64,000 nt of DNA from Desulfobacteraceae bacterium. GTDB taxonomy: Bacteria > Desulfobacterota > Desulfobacteria > Desulfobacterales > Desulfosarcinaceae. Below, piece by piece: positions 7,543 through 16,300 of this stretch (the stretch's first letter is position 1; each line of letters opens with the position of its first letter). The position numbers and the translations under genes were made by a program. The stretch is from positions 1-64,000 of the forward strand of contig JAMOUQ010000051.1 of NCBI GenBank assembly GCA_027068085.1. The letters run 5' to 3'. Below the pieces are notes generated by a model, which was not told the origin of the DNA, ran no database searches, and saw only the letters and a list, made by a program, of their open reading frames with translations.

Positions 7543-7914
7543 CTAGATGGTGATTTGATTCTTGAGCACGTCCAGGATCATGCGGGCGTGACGGGCCATG
7601 GGCAAGGGAGGGAGCCGGAACCTGATGCCCAGCCCTTCTCCGGCCTCGTGGAACTCTTCCTCGGATTTTTCACTGACCACGGCCGTGTCGATTCCGGCAT
7701 CGGTGGTAATCAGACGGCGCACAAGCTCGAAGCTGTCCATGTCTGAAATGTTCCGATCGACGACGGCAAAATTTATGTTGCCGCCGGCGGCCGCTTCAAG
7801 GGCTTCCCGGCCGTTCGAAGCCCAGAGCACGCCCGTGTCTTGCGCTGCTTCGAGAGATAGCGACAGCTCGGAAAAACGATCCGGCTGATCGGTGACGATG
7901 AGTACTTTTTTCAT
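7543..7914 (-). CDS. receiver-like domain protein, end of the orange-protein-type operon
   Basis: The 123-residue protein is a stand-alone CheY-like domain. It begins MKKVLIVTDQPDRF, with acidic residues after the first strand, and has a candidate phosphoryl-accepting Asp53 in FAVVDRNI. The usual Lys before the last strand (KP motif) is not present: the corresponding place reads FRLPPLP. Phosphorylation may therefore be altered or absent. The ATG at 7914 is preceded by AGGGGT. It lies 14 bases downstream of the FmdB-like gene and is the last gene of the minus-strand cluster that starts at 10829. It may be an adaptor for the cluster rather than a classical response regulator. Confidence 0.7.
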   Translation of the reverse strand: MKKVLIVTDQPDRFSELSLSLEAAQDTGVLWASNGREALEAAAGGNINFAVVDRNISDMDSFELVRRLITTDAGIDTAVVSEKSEEEFHEAGEGLGIRFRLPPLPMARHARMILDVLKNQITI

Positions 7915-7928
7915 CGTTTTACCCCTTT

Positions 7929-8183
7929 TTACTTGTTCAATGCTCCGCAACAGGAGCCGGGACCGGCGCAGCCAGCCTCTGAGGGCCGGCCGCCACAGCA
8001 GGTCGTATCACCGGGACCGGGTACAGACTGTCCCTGGCGGCCCGTAAGGGAGCTGGTGGGAGACATCAGCCTGACAACGTCCCTGCTGCCGCAATCAGGG
8101 CAGGACAGTTCCTGATCGGTACTGATGACCAGCAGTTCACTTCTCTTGCCGCAGGCATTACACTCGATATCGAAGATCGGCAT
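7929..8183 (-). CDS. FmdB-family zinc ribbon protein
   Basis: The 84-residue protein has the FmdB/CxxC_CxxC_SSSS zinc ribbon: MPIFDIECNACG with Cys8 and Cys11, then SCPDCGS with Cys28 and Cys31. After a glycine/proline linker the C-terminus is rich in cysteines (CCGG, CAGPGSCC), which may bind an additional metal. FmdB-like proteins are proposed regulators of formamidase and related genes, but most have no tested role. It lies between the second NifX-like gene and the receiver-like gene in one minus-strand run, so a metal-related role within the cluster is likely. Confidence 0.8.
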   Translation of the reverse strand: MPIFDIECNACGKRSELLVISTDQELSCPDCGSRDVVRLMSPTSSLTGRQGQSVPGPGDTTCCGGRPSEAGCAGPGSCCGALNK

Positions 8184-8265
8184 GACTCGTCTCCTGTTTT
8201 CCCGGCCAAAGGTTGCCCGGATGGCCTCACAAAATCAGTTTGCCGGTCAAACGGCCCGGACAGGT

Positions 8266-8652
8266 CTACATCCGTTGCCCGCCGCCACCGCCGCAGGTAT
8301 ATTCATTGGTGAATCTGGGCAGCTGGCCGGCAAGGAAATTTTCCACGGCCTCTTTGACGGTCCGGCATGATCCTCCGAAGTAGACCTCGATACCCACCTG
8401 ATTGAACCCCATCAGGGGGCGCAGTCCCATGCCGCCGGCGATAAGCACCTTGACGCCGTTGCCGGCCAGATGCTGAACCGGCGCCAGGCAGCCGCCCTGG
8501 GCATGGTCGATGCTGGGCAGGGAAGAAACCTGGCTGATCTTCCCGTCTTCAACATTGACCAGGGTATACAAATCGCAATGACCGAAATGGGCTCCGAGTT
8601 CTGCATCCAGGCCACCGGGATGGGCAGAGGGTATTGCAATCGTGGTGTTCAT
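8266..8652 (-). CDS. NifX/NifB-domain (orange-protein-like) metal-cluster binding protein
   Basis: The 128-residue protein is a single NifX/NifB-type dinitrogenase iron-molybdenum cofactor domain: an N-terminal strand TIAIPSA, LGAHFGHCDLYTLVNV, and GVKVLIAGGMGLRPLMGFNQ followed by a C-terminal helix. A glycine run (GGGGG) ends the chain. In Desulfovibrio the orange protein of this family carries a molybdenum-copper cluster and is encoded beside MinD-type ATPases, as here. It is most likely a cluster carrier or small metal sensor. GGAG precedes the ATG, and the start overlaps the preceding ATPase gene by four bases (ATGA). A second, divergent NifX-domain gene opens the operon. Confidence 0.85.
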   Translation of the reverse strand: MNTTIAIPSAHPGGLDAELGAHFGHCDLYTLVNVEDGKISQVSSLPSIDHAQGGCLAPVQHLAGNGVKVLIAGGMGLRPLMGFNQVGIEVYFGGSCRTVKEAVENFLAGQLPRFTNEYTCGGGGGQRM

Positions 8653-9554
8653 TTCTTTGTTTCTCCTTTCGGCTGGGTTTTTCCGTTATTCAGGATCGAC
8701 TCTATTTTTTGCCATGCTTTACGCAGTGCAGAAGCGCTTCTGTCGTCGCCGATTTCAGTTACGGCTTTGCCGGCCACAACGGCCTGCACGAATATCTGGT
8801 CGAAGGGCAGCCGGCCGATACTGACAAGGCCCTGCTGCCCGGCCCGCCGCTCAATGTCCTCGGCCAGGGGCTGATTCAGGTCCGCCTTGTTGACCAGGAC
8901 ACAGGCCGGCACGCTGAAATGTGAACACAGCCGGGCAACCCGTTCCAGGTCGTGGATGGCGGACTGGGTGGGCTCGGTGACGATCACCGCCAGGCTGGAG
9001 CCTGAAAGTGAGCTTATCACCGGGCATCCTATTCCGGGCGGGCCGTCGCTAAGGATGATTTCGGCCTGGTTGCTTTCGGCCAGCTTTTTGGCCTCTTGCC
9101 GCAGCAGGGCCACCAGGCGGCCAGAGTTTTCTTCTCCCGGAAAAAGCTGGGCATGGACCATGGGGCCGAACCTGCTGTCCGAGATGTACCACCGGCCGCA
9201 GAAGTTGTCCGGAAAATCTATGGCCCGGGTGGGGCAGAAGGTAACGCAGACCTTGCATCCCTCGCAATTGAATTCATCGACGACGGCCTTTGCGTCCTTC
9301 AGGGTTATTGCCTGAAAACGGCACAGCTCGGCGCATTTGCCACAGCCGTCGCACTTGTCGGGCGCGACCCTGGCAAGGTTGCCCGAAATGAAATCATGAG
9401 ATGATTTTATTGCCGGATCCAGGATCAGGTGCAGGTCGGGGGCATCCACGTCAAGGTCGCAGATCACGGCACCTGCGGCAAGATGAGCGAAGGCGGCCGT
9501 AACCGACGTTTTGCCGGTGCCGCCTTTTCCGCTTATGATGAGAATTTCCTGCAT
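8649..9554 (-). CDS. MinD/Mrp-type ATPase with two 4Fe-4S motifs (second copy)
   Basis: The protein has a deviant Walker A motif SGKGGTGKT at its N-terminus and later ILSDGPPGIGCP and LVNKADLN segments, typical of the MinD/Mrp family. Inserted at about residues 60-110 are two ferredoxin motifs, CDGCGKCAELCRFQ and CEGCKVCVTFC, each with a distal CP or C residue. This architecture is found in the orange-protein clusters of sulfate reducers, where the ATPases interact with the NifX-domain protein. I begin at the ATG at 9554, giving 301 residues; an in-frame TTG at 9599 and ATG at 9587 are alternatives and the ribosome site is unclear. It is a paralogue of the next gene upstream, with the same domain order. 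Confidence 0.88.
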   Translation of the reverse strand: MQEILIISGKGGTGKTSVTAAFAHLAAGAVICDLDVDAPDLHLILDPAIKSSHDFISGNLARVAPDKCDGCGKCAELCRFQAITLKDAKAVVDEFNCEGCKVCVTFCPTRAIDFPDNFCGRWYISDSRFGPMVHAQLFPGEENSGRLVALLRQEAKKLAESNQAEIILSDGPPGIGCPVISSLSGSSLAVIVTEPTQSAIHDLERVARLCSHFSVPACVLVNKADLNQPLAEDIERRAGQQGLVSIGRLPFDQIFVQAVVAGKAVTEIGDDRSASALRKAWQKIESILNNGKTQPKGETKK

Positions 9555-9612
9555 TGCAATCGCTTTGCTGGTTTCAAGGGAAACCATTCCTTTTCGCAAT
9601 TTTGCGTTTTCG

Positions 9613-10464
9613 TCAACCTTCTTGTCGTTGCAGAACCTTCCGGCGGATCGAATCTGCCAGGACCCGGAAAAGGGATCTCATTTTTTCCGAGAAGCGGGCC
9701 ACTATCTGTCCGGATGAATAGGCTTCGGCCGCAGCCCGGTCGAAAGGTATCTCGGCCATGATTTCCAGCCCGGTGCCGGAACAATAGCTGTATATCGAAT
9801 CATCGCCGATCCCGGCCCGGTTGACTGCCACGCCCATGGGAATTCCGAAAGGCCTGAATGCCTGGTGCGCCAGTTTCAGATCGTGACACCCGAATGGGGT
9901 CGGTTCGGCCACCAGGAGGATGAAATCGGTGTCACGCACGGCCGCCGCCGCCGGGCAGCTTACCCCGGGCGGCGCATCCATGATTATATCCATGCCGGGA
10001 TCGAAGATCTGTTCGGCTTCCCGGCGCACGGCCCTGATAAGTGGCGGACTCATGGCTTCACCCACCCTCAGACGCCCCATAAGGAAACGCTGGTTGCCAT
10101 GGATGCTTCCTATTTCCCGGCGTTTTACCTTCAGGGCATCGGCGGGGCAGATCTCGAAACATCCGCCGCAGCCGTGGCACATTTCAGGAAAAGTCATCCC
10201 CACACCGTCGAAGATCGAGATGGCTTTGAACTGGCACAGTTCGGAGCAGAGGCCGCAGTATGTACAGCGCTCTTCGTCCAGTTCGGGCACTTCCAGCCAG
10301 ACGGTCCTGAGCCGGCGGGGATCCGGGCCCAGAAAGATGTGCAGATTGGGCTCTTCCACGTCGAGGTCCATGGCGGCCGCCAGTTCCGGCCAGACCGAAA
10401 ACAATGACGAAGCGACCGTGGTCTTGCCGGTTCCGCCTTTGCCGCTGGCAACGGCTATTTTCAT
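9613..10464 (-). CDS. MinD/Mrp-type ATPase with two 4Fe-4S motifs (first copy)
   Basis: The 283-residue protein begins MKIAVASGKGGTGKTTV, a deviant Walker A motif, and carries ferredoxin motifs CTYCGLCSELCQF and CHGCGGCFEIC at roughly residues 65-110. IIMDAPPGVSCP and AVNRAGIG are the family Walker B and base-recognition segments. The ATG at 10464 has GGAGG seven bases upstream and lies two bases after the stop of the first NifX-like gene, so translation is probably coupled. By analogy with orange-protein complexes it should form a hetero-oligomer with the second ATPase and the NifX-domain partners, using ATP for cluster handling or positioning. The exact process is unknown in this organism. 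Confidence 0.88.
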   Translation of the reverse strand: MKIAVASGKGGTGKTTVASSLFSVWPELAAAMDLDVEEPNLHIFLGPDPRRLRTVWLEVPELDEERCTYCGLCSELCQFKAISIFDGVGMTFPEMCHGCGGCFEICPADALKVKRREIGSIHGNQRFLMGRLRVGEAMSPPLIRAVRREAEQIFDPGMDIIMDAPPGVSCPAAAAVRDTDFILLVAEPTPFGCHDLKLAHQAFRPFGIPMGVAVNRAGIGDDSIYSYCSGTGLEIMAEIPFDRAAAEAYSSGQIVARFSEKMRSLFRVLADSIRRKVLQRQEG

Positions 10465-10466
10465 GC

Positions 10467-10829
10467 TCAATCCTCCGGCCGGGCAGGTGCGTCGGCGTAT
10501 TCCAGCTCACCTTTCTTGAACAGTTCCACCGCCTGACGGACGGTCATGTTCTGCAGCCCGTGTACGACGCGGATTCCGGCCGCCTGAAGAATCCGGAAAG
10601 CCTTGGGGCCGACAAAACCGCTGATGACCACCTTGGCGCCTGATTTGGCAACCGTCTCGGCGGCCTGAATTCCGGCGCCCTGGGCCAGCACCTGGCTGGA
10701 GCCGTTGTCGATGTATTCTGTCTGCATGCTGTCAGGATCGACTATGAGAAACCCGGCTGCCCGTCCGAAACGTTGATCCATGGGGTCGTCCAAGCCGGGA
10801 CCCTGGGATGAAACGGCTATCTTGTCCAC
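10467..10829 (-). CDS. NifX/NifB-domain protein, first gene of the orange-protein-type operon
   Basis: The 120-residue protein is a NifX/NifB-type domain: KIAVSSQGPGLDDPMDQRFG, then FLIVD, GAGIQAAETVAKSGAKVVIS and GPKAFRILQAAGIRVV. The DDPMDQRFGR stretch is the usual N-terminal signature of this group. I call a GTG start because AAGGAGG lies four bases upstream. It opens a minus-strand run of six genes ending at 7543. NifX-domain proteins bind metal clusters such as FeMo-co precursors or the Mo-Cu cluster of the orange protein; no nitrogenase genes are present, so the orange-protein type is the better fit. Confidence 0.85.
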   Translation of the reverse strand: MDKIAVSSQGPGLDDPMDQRFGRAAGFLIVDPDSMQTEYIDNGSSQVLAQGAGIQAAETVAKSGAKVVISGFVGPKAFRILQAAGIRVVHGLQNMTVRQAVELFKKGELEYADAPARPED

Positions 10830-10920
10830 GGTTCCTCCTTGATTTTGGCGGTTTGATTCAATTTGTGGTCCGAATTGCCGGAAACGGTCAAGTCTGGCAA
10901 AATGGGCATATGCTCAAAAG

Positions 10921-10949
10921 TAGATAGGTATCAGCGTACGGAAAGTCAA
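10921..10949 (-). promoter_or_regulatory. sigma-70 type promoter for the orange-protein-type operon
   Basis: On the minus strand TTGACT (10944-10949) and TATCTA (10921-10926) are separated by 17 bases, about 90 bases before the GTG start at 10829. It is the best promoter-like sequence in the intergenic region. Desulfovibrio orange-protein operons use sigma-54, which I do not see well formed here. Confidence 0.5.
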
Positions 10950-11522
10950 GGGCAAAATTGGATCATTTTGCAAATAATGTCCACGGGCTCTCGAAAGTGC
11001 CTTGCCGCCGGCAATCAGGGTTTTGCCGTCGGAGCCGGCGACGACAAACCTCCGGAAGAAACGATCACCATCGCCGCCTGTTGCTTTCCGGCTCCGGGGC
11101 GACGCAGGCGTTTTCCCGGGGTTTCCTTTAGCACATTCGGACAGAGAGGCAAGGCGAAAACCATTTCCCGGACAATGAGGGCGAGCTTTCCGTTTGACCT
11201 TTTTCCTGATGATTGCTAATAGGAACCTGAAAAATTCCATGCCGCAAAGTTAATATTTCTTCATTGTTCGTATAACCAAGACTTTGGATGTGCCGAGCAT
11301 GATTTCCCACCTGCTTTACAGGCAGCCCGGGCCACTTGAAAAGACCGGAAGCCGGATGTCGGCACTGAGCCGGACGGTGTCCGGCTGGCGGGATACGGCC
11401 CGAAGGGCCTCAGACCGGCGGGCTTCCGAAGAGGTTTTGCATCGGCCTGAGGTATGGTCACACGGGCATCGCCTTCAGCAGTGGGGCGGTTGAGCGCATC
11501 CGCACTGACGACAGGTGGCGGG
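10950..11522. other. long intergenic region without a recognisable gene
   Basis: About 570 bases between the divergent orange-protein-type operon and the HNH gene. Several open frames exist on both strands but none has domain-like sequence or a good ribosome site. The right part contains GC-rich inverted segments, such as GGCCCGAAGGGCC near 11398. It may hold the HNH gene promoter; nothing else is supported. Confidence 0.4.
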
Positions 11523-12032
11523 ATGGGTTACTGTATCCTATTGAATGCCGATTATTCTTTCCTCAACGTGGTGGATTGGAAAAGAGCCCTGCGCCTTATG
11601 GTTAAAAACAAGGTTCAGGTCATCAAGTACTCGGACCGTGTGGTGCAGGGCGCGGAAGGGTTTTTCCTTCGTCTTCCGGCCGTCATGAAACTGATCAAGC
11701 TGATCCGGACCCTCTATCGCTCGCGGGTGCCTTTCAGCAAGCGCAATGTGTTGATCCGCGATGGTTACACCTGCGCCTATTGCGGCCGGAAAACCAGACG
11801 GCTGACCATAGACCACATAATTCCGCGCAGCCAGGGCGGAAAATCGACCTTCGAAAACTGCGTGGCCTGCTGCCGGGCCTGCAACAGCCGCAAGGGGGGC
11901 CGCACTCCCTCCCAGGCGAAGATGTTTCTGAAAAAAAAGCCCTGCCAGCCGACCATCAGCGAATTTCTGCGGCTCAGGATGGCCAGGCTGGGAATAGATG
12001 ACCTGTGGCACCAGCTGGGGTTCGACAGCTGA
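11523..12032 (+). CDS. HNH endonuclease domain protein
   Basis: The 169-residue protein has a helical N-terminal half (residues 1-75: MGYCILLNADYSFLNVVDWK and onward) and a C-terminal HNH domain: CAYCG with Cys84 and Cys87, IDHIIPRSQGG with His98, then FENCVACCRACNSRKGG with the second zinc-binding pair and the Asn. This is the McrA-like Zn-HNH arrangement and all metal ligands are present. Single-gene proteins of this size are common in Desulfobacterota and Geobacter relatives, and their role is not established; they may act in DNA repair or restriction. I begin at the ATG at 11523, which directly follows a GGTGGCGGG run. Confidence 0.8.
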   Translation: MGYCILLNADYSFLNVVDWKRALRLMVKNKVQVIKYSDRVVQGAEGFFLRLPAVMKLIKLIRTLYRSRVPFSKRNVLIRDGYTCAYCGRKTRRLTIDHIIPRSQGGKSTFENCVACCRACNSRKGGRTPSQAKMFLKKKPCQPTISEFLRLRMARLGIDDLWHQLGFDS

Positions 12033-12126
12033 CAGGCGCGCGGCCGGAATGCATGTTTGCTTCCGGGGCCTGGGGCTTTGTGCTCCAAAAAGCGCTTGAT
12101 CACGGCAGGGATGGGCCATCAGCAGC

Positions 12127-12561
12127 TTAAAATGCCCCCAGCTGGCAGGGTTTGATTTTTATCTTCAGGCTCTCGCAGGCAGCAGCCACTTCCAGTTTGC
12201 CGATCCCCAGCTGTTCGGCTATCTGCCAGGCGGCACTGCATGACAATCTGCCATCGCTCAGCCCGGCTTCGATTCTGCTTTGCAGCTCGGAGTCGATGGA
12301 ATCTGCCGGCTTGGCCACCTTCTTTTCAGGCCGGTATCCAAACAGGCCCAGTTGGCATTTTTCAATCTTTCCATCGAGCAGATCGATGGTCCGGCCGACT
12401 TCGGCCGGTGTAGCCCCGGTCTGACGGGCGATTTTATGGGCCGCGGCGCAGGATATCCGGCCGGCGTGCATCTTTTCCCTTACCTTTGCGGCAAGTTCCG
12501 GATCCGGCTTGCTGCCGGGGGGATGCTTTTCACTGAATTTGCCTTTTGTCTGATCACTCAT
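12127..12561 (-). CDS. tandem-duplicated helical protein with CQLG motifs, unknown function
   Basis: The 144-residue protein consists of two copies of one unit. Unit one runs from about residue 20 to 75 and unit two from about 88 to 144. Both share a helix ending in G-R-(I/L)-S-C-(A/S)-A-A, then (K/Q)IA, a helix-turn-helix-like spacing, and end with K-CQLG-(L/A)-FG or F. The pattern resembles a small winged-helix repeat, but I do not recognise a named family and assign no function. The ATG at 12561 is preceded by AGGGAG. The N-terminal 20 residues are charged and probably flexible. The gene faces the HNH gene and lies next to a small membrane protein gene on the same strand. Confidence 0.7.
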   Translation of the reverse strand: MSDQTKGKFSEKHPPGSKPDPELAAKVREKMHAGRISCAAAHKIARQTGATPAEVGRTIDLLDGKIEKCQLGLFGYRPEKKVAKPADSIDSELQSRIEAGLSDGRLSCSAAWQIAEQLGIGKLEVAAACESLKIKIKPCQLGAF

Positions 12562-12604
12562 TGTTTTGCTCCCTTCAAAGCCCACCCCCTCCGGGGATGG
12601 TGGT

Positions 12605-12904
12605 TTACTTGCTGTTCTGGCGGAAACCGGCCACCACCCAGGCTATGCTCCAGACTGCCGCCACAGGGACAACTCCGACAAGGACAAAGGGGCGCAGTCC
12701 CTTTTCCCATGGCCAGAGATAGATGGCCGTTCCGGCAGCCCATGCCAGGCTCAGGGAAACAGCGGCCCGCAGGATGCCGGAGAAGCCGGGTTTGGGCCGG
12801 CGAGAAGGGGCGGCGTGGCCTTCCTGCCTTTTGAAGCGCGAAAGAAACACCAGGACGATGAAGATCGCCGCTATGACCAGCAATTCCTGAAAGCCTGAAA
12901 ACAT
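12605..12904 (-). CDS. small three-TM membrane protein, unknown function
   Basis: Starting at the ATG at 12904 the product is 99 residues with three hydrophobic helices: about 5-24 (ELLVIAAIFIVLVFL), about 48-68 (AAVSLSLAWAAGTAIYL) and about 75-95. The loop between the first two is basic, so it is probably cytoplasmic. The longer open frame upstream has no hydrophobic or conserved pattern. No family was recognised. It lies 43 bases upstream of the CQLG-repeat gene on the same strand, so the two may be co-transcribed. Confidence 0.55.
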   Translation of the reverse strand: MFSGFQELLVIAAIFIVLVFLSRFKRQEGHAAPSRRPKPGFSGILRAAVSLSLAWAAGTAIYLWPWEKGLRPFVLVGVVPVAAVWSIAWVVAGFRQNSK

Positions 12905-13012
12905 CTGAATCCCGGATCCTGAAAAGTAACCGACTCGTGATACCGTCCCCGGTGCCGCCGGGCGTTTGCCGGAGATCTTTGACGGCAGCAGGGACGGCGG
13001 CGTCTGAAACAA

Positions 13013-13322
13013 GTCCTAACATAGTCATCGCCTCAAGGCAATCGGTGGGATCCGGGCAGACACCGGTCCTTTGGGACTTTTGAAACTTGAAAAGCCGGGC
13101 CATCGGTGGCAGTCTGAAAACAGCCGTATTGACGTCAGCCGGGGTGTTTTCTTCAGGGCCGGGATCAAAACCGGTCTCCGAAGCCGGTATGTTGCAAGCC
13201 TTGCCGGCATGGCGGGCCGGGCTGGAAATCGATACCGGGATTCAGCCGGAGCTGCGGCTGGCCGAGGCCGAGATGCCGGCATTTGTCTATCGTCCGGAGA
13301 CGGAACGGAAAACGGAAAGCAG
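13013..13322. other. intergenic region before recB with a short coupled open frame
   Basis: About 310 bases. A 79-codon plus-strand frame from the TTG at 13087 ends at 13326 and overlaps the recB ATG as ATGA, a configuration seen for coupled genes. It has no recognisable motif, no good ribosome site and begins just after a stop. It could be a leader peptide, the last relic of an upstream gene such as recC, or chance. Confidence 0.3.
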
Positions 13323-16300
13323 ATGAAACGGTTCAAGTGGCAGGACAGCCCCCTGGACGGTGTGAACCTGATCGAGGCAAGCGCCGGCACGGGCAAGACT
13401 TACACCATCGCCGGCCTTTACCTGCGGCTGGTGCTGGAAAAGGGCCTTTACCCGGAAAATATTCTGGTGGTGACCTTCACCCAGGCTGCCACCAATGAAT
13501 TGCGGGAAAGAATCCGCCGGCGCCTCGAAGAGGCCCGCGCCCTGGTGGCGGCGTCAGCGCCCGGTTCTGAAATGGAAACCATCGTCCAGCGGGCCGGAGG
13601 CAAAAAAATATGCCTGCATCGCCTGGAAATGGCCCTGGCCCTTATGGACCAGGCGGCCATTTTCACCATCCACGGCTTCTGCCAGAGGGTGTTGCAGGAA
13701 TTTGCCTTCGAAAGCGGGACGCTGTTCGACACGGAACTGGTAACCGACCAGAGCGCCATCGTGGCCGAGATAGCCGAAGATTTCTGGCGCCGGCATATCT
13801 ACGCCGGCCCGGAAGAGCTCGGGTGTTACATCCTGGCAAGGGCAGGCAAAGCCGTGCTGTCAGGGCCTGAAGACCTGGTCGGGTTGTGGCAGATGGTGCC
13901 CGGGCCGGGCGCCCTGATCGAACCTGCCATCGAGGCGGTCGCCCTGGATGGGGTCGAACCATTCCGGAAGGCCCTGGAGCAGGTGGTCGCGACCTGGCCC
14001 GGGGCGAGCCGTGAAGTGCTCGAGCTGCTGGCCCGGGACGCTTTGGACGGCAGGCTATACGGAGGCACAAAGGCCGCCCGGGGAGGGGAAAGCGGCCGCG
14101 GCAAGTGGCTGGTAAAGCTGGATGGCCTTTTCCGGCGGCTTGCATCCGGAACCGGTACATCATTTCCTCTTGATAAGTTAATACAGAAAGTTACAACGTC
14201 TTACCTAAACGAGCACACAAAGAAGGGCAAGGCGGCCCCAAAGCATCGGTTTTTCGATCTTTGCCAGCAGTTGTGGGATTGCGGCCGGAGCCTGGAGGAA
14301 CAGTGCGAACGTCACCTGTTGTATCTCAGGCTGAAGTTTTTGCACCAGGTCCGGGACGTCCTGAAGGCCAGAAAGGCCCAGCTGAACGTTCAGTATTTCG
14401 ACGACCTGCTCCTGCGGGTGCAGGAGGCCCTTGAGGCGGACCGGGGCCCCGAGCTGGTAAAAGCCCTGCGGCGGAGATACCAGGCGGCCCTGGTCGACGA
14501 GTTCCAGGATACCGATCCTGTCCAGTGCGCGATTTTCACACGGCTTTTCGGCAGCGCATCCTCAACTTTCTTCATGATCGGCGACCCCAAGCAGGCCATC
14601 TACGGGTTCCGCAGCGCTGACATCTTTGCCTATCTGGATGCCGCCCGGCGCGCCCAAAGACGTTACACCCTCGACCGTAACTGGCGCTCGGGCAGCGATC
14701 TGGTGGAGGCGGTCAACACTCTTTTCGCAGACCACCCCAATCCCTTTGTCTTCAGCCAAATACGATATCACCGCGTTGAGGCGGCCGACAGGCAGCGGCC
14801 TGACGGAAGCCGGGCGCCGGATCTGCCCGGCCCGCCGCTGCGGCTGTGGTGTCTGCTGCCGGAAGCCAAAGATGACAAGGCCCTGACCCGTGAAAAGGCC
14901 GGCCGGACCGTCCTGCAGGAAGTGGCCCGCGAGATCGTCGATCTGCTGTCAGGCGATCAGGGCTGCCGGCCCCAGGACATTGCCGTGCTGACCCGCACCA
15001 ACCGGCAGGCCCTGGAGGCAAAGGAGATTCTGCTGCAGCACGGGATTCCGGCGGCCCTGTTTTCCACCGGCAGTGTTTTCGACACGCCCGAAGCCCGGCA
15101 GCTTTTCCATTGCCTGGCGGCCCTGGCCGAGCCTGAAAGGGCCGAGCTGGTAAAGGCCGCCCTGACGACCGATTTTCTGCGCCACCCGGCCGTCTTCGAG
15201 ACGGAAACAGAACAGGAGCAATACCTGGGCGAGGTCTGGCCAAGGTTCCATGCCGCCCACCGGGCCTGGAGCCGGTACGGGTTCTATTGCATGTTTCAAA
15301 AGTGGATGGCGGACTGGGAAATACGCCAGCGCCTGCTGGCCCTGCCCGGCGGTGCGCGGCGCTTCACCAACCTGGTTCACCTGGGCGAGCTGCTCCATGG
15401 CGCTGAAAGCCAGGACGGTCTCAGCATCAGGGGCCTGCTCGATTGGCTGGCCAGGCGGCTTTCCGGCCGTGAGCAGGCTATGGAGGAAGATCGGCTGAGA
15501 CTTGAAAACGACCGGGGCAACGTTTTGATTCTGACGGCCCACCGGAGCAAGGGCCTGGAATTCGAGGTGGTTTTCTGTCCCTTTCTGTGGAGTGAAATCA
15601 GCCGCGGTTCCGGGCAACCTTTGATCTTTCATGACAAGGACAGGGACTGGCGCCTGGTGGTGGACCTTGACCCCGGAGGGGACCTGTCACGGGCCAGGGC
15701 CGCCCGGGATGAGATCCTGGCCGAAAACCTGCGGCTGATCTACGTTTGCCTGACCCGTGCCAGGCAGAGGTGTTACCTGGCCTGGGGCATGATAAACAAG
15801 ACCGCGGACAGCGCCCTGGCCTACCTGCTCCACGGCCCCCGGACGGGAGACGGCCGGTGCCGGCCGGAAGACGTGGCCGGGCGGGTGGCCGGCCTTGACC
15901 GGGAGGCTTTCCTGAAGGACCTGGAGCGCCTGGAGAAAGCCGGTGCCGGCAAGCTGGAGCTGGCATGGCTGCCAAAAAGCGGCGCGGAGAGGGCCGGGAC
16001 CTTTGTCCGGGAGCAGAAAGAGGGGTTCGAGCCGGAGTGCAGGGTTTTTCCGCGGCAGGATGTCTCCGGCCGGAGGGTCGCCAGTTTTTCGTCCCTTGTG
16101 GGGGAGATTCAGCGGGATGAACTGGACCGGCCGCGGCCGGAAGACGATGATGAGGCCGCGGAAACTGCCGCCGGGCTGGGCAACTTCCCCAGGGGAACCA
16201 GGGCCGGCCTGTTTTTTCATCACCTGCTGGAAAACACCGACTGGTCGCAGCCGGTCGGGCAGACCATGGAGCCTGCCGTCCGGCAGGCCCTGCGGGACTA

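Noticed and set aside
10944-10986. Sigma-54 promoter for the orange-protein-type operon
   Set aside because: The minus-strand TGGACATTATTTGCA resembles one, but the GG and GC dinucleotides are only nine bases apart, which known sigma-54 promoters do not tolerate; a 17-base-spaced sigma-70 promoter lies closer to the gene.
13087-13326. 79-codon frame before recB as a genuine gene
   Set aside because: Its ATGA overlap with recB is suggestive, but it starts right after a stop at a TTG, has no ribosome site and no recognisable motif; kept only as a possible relic.
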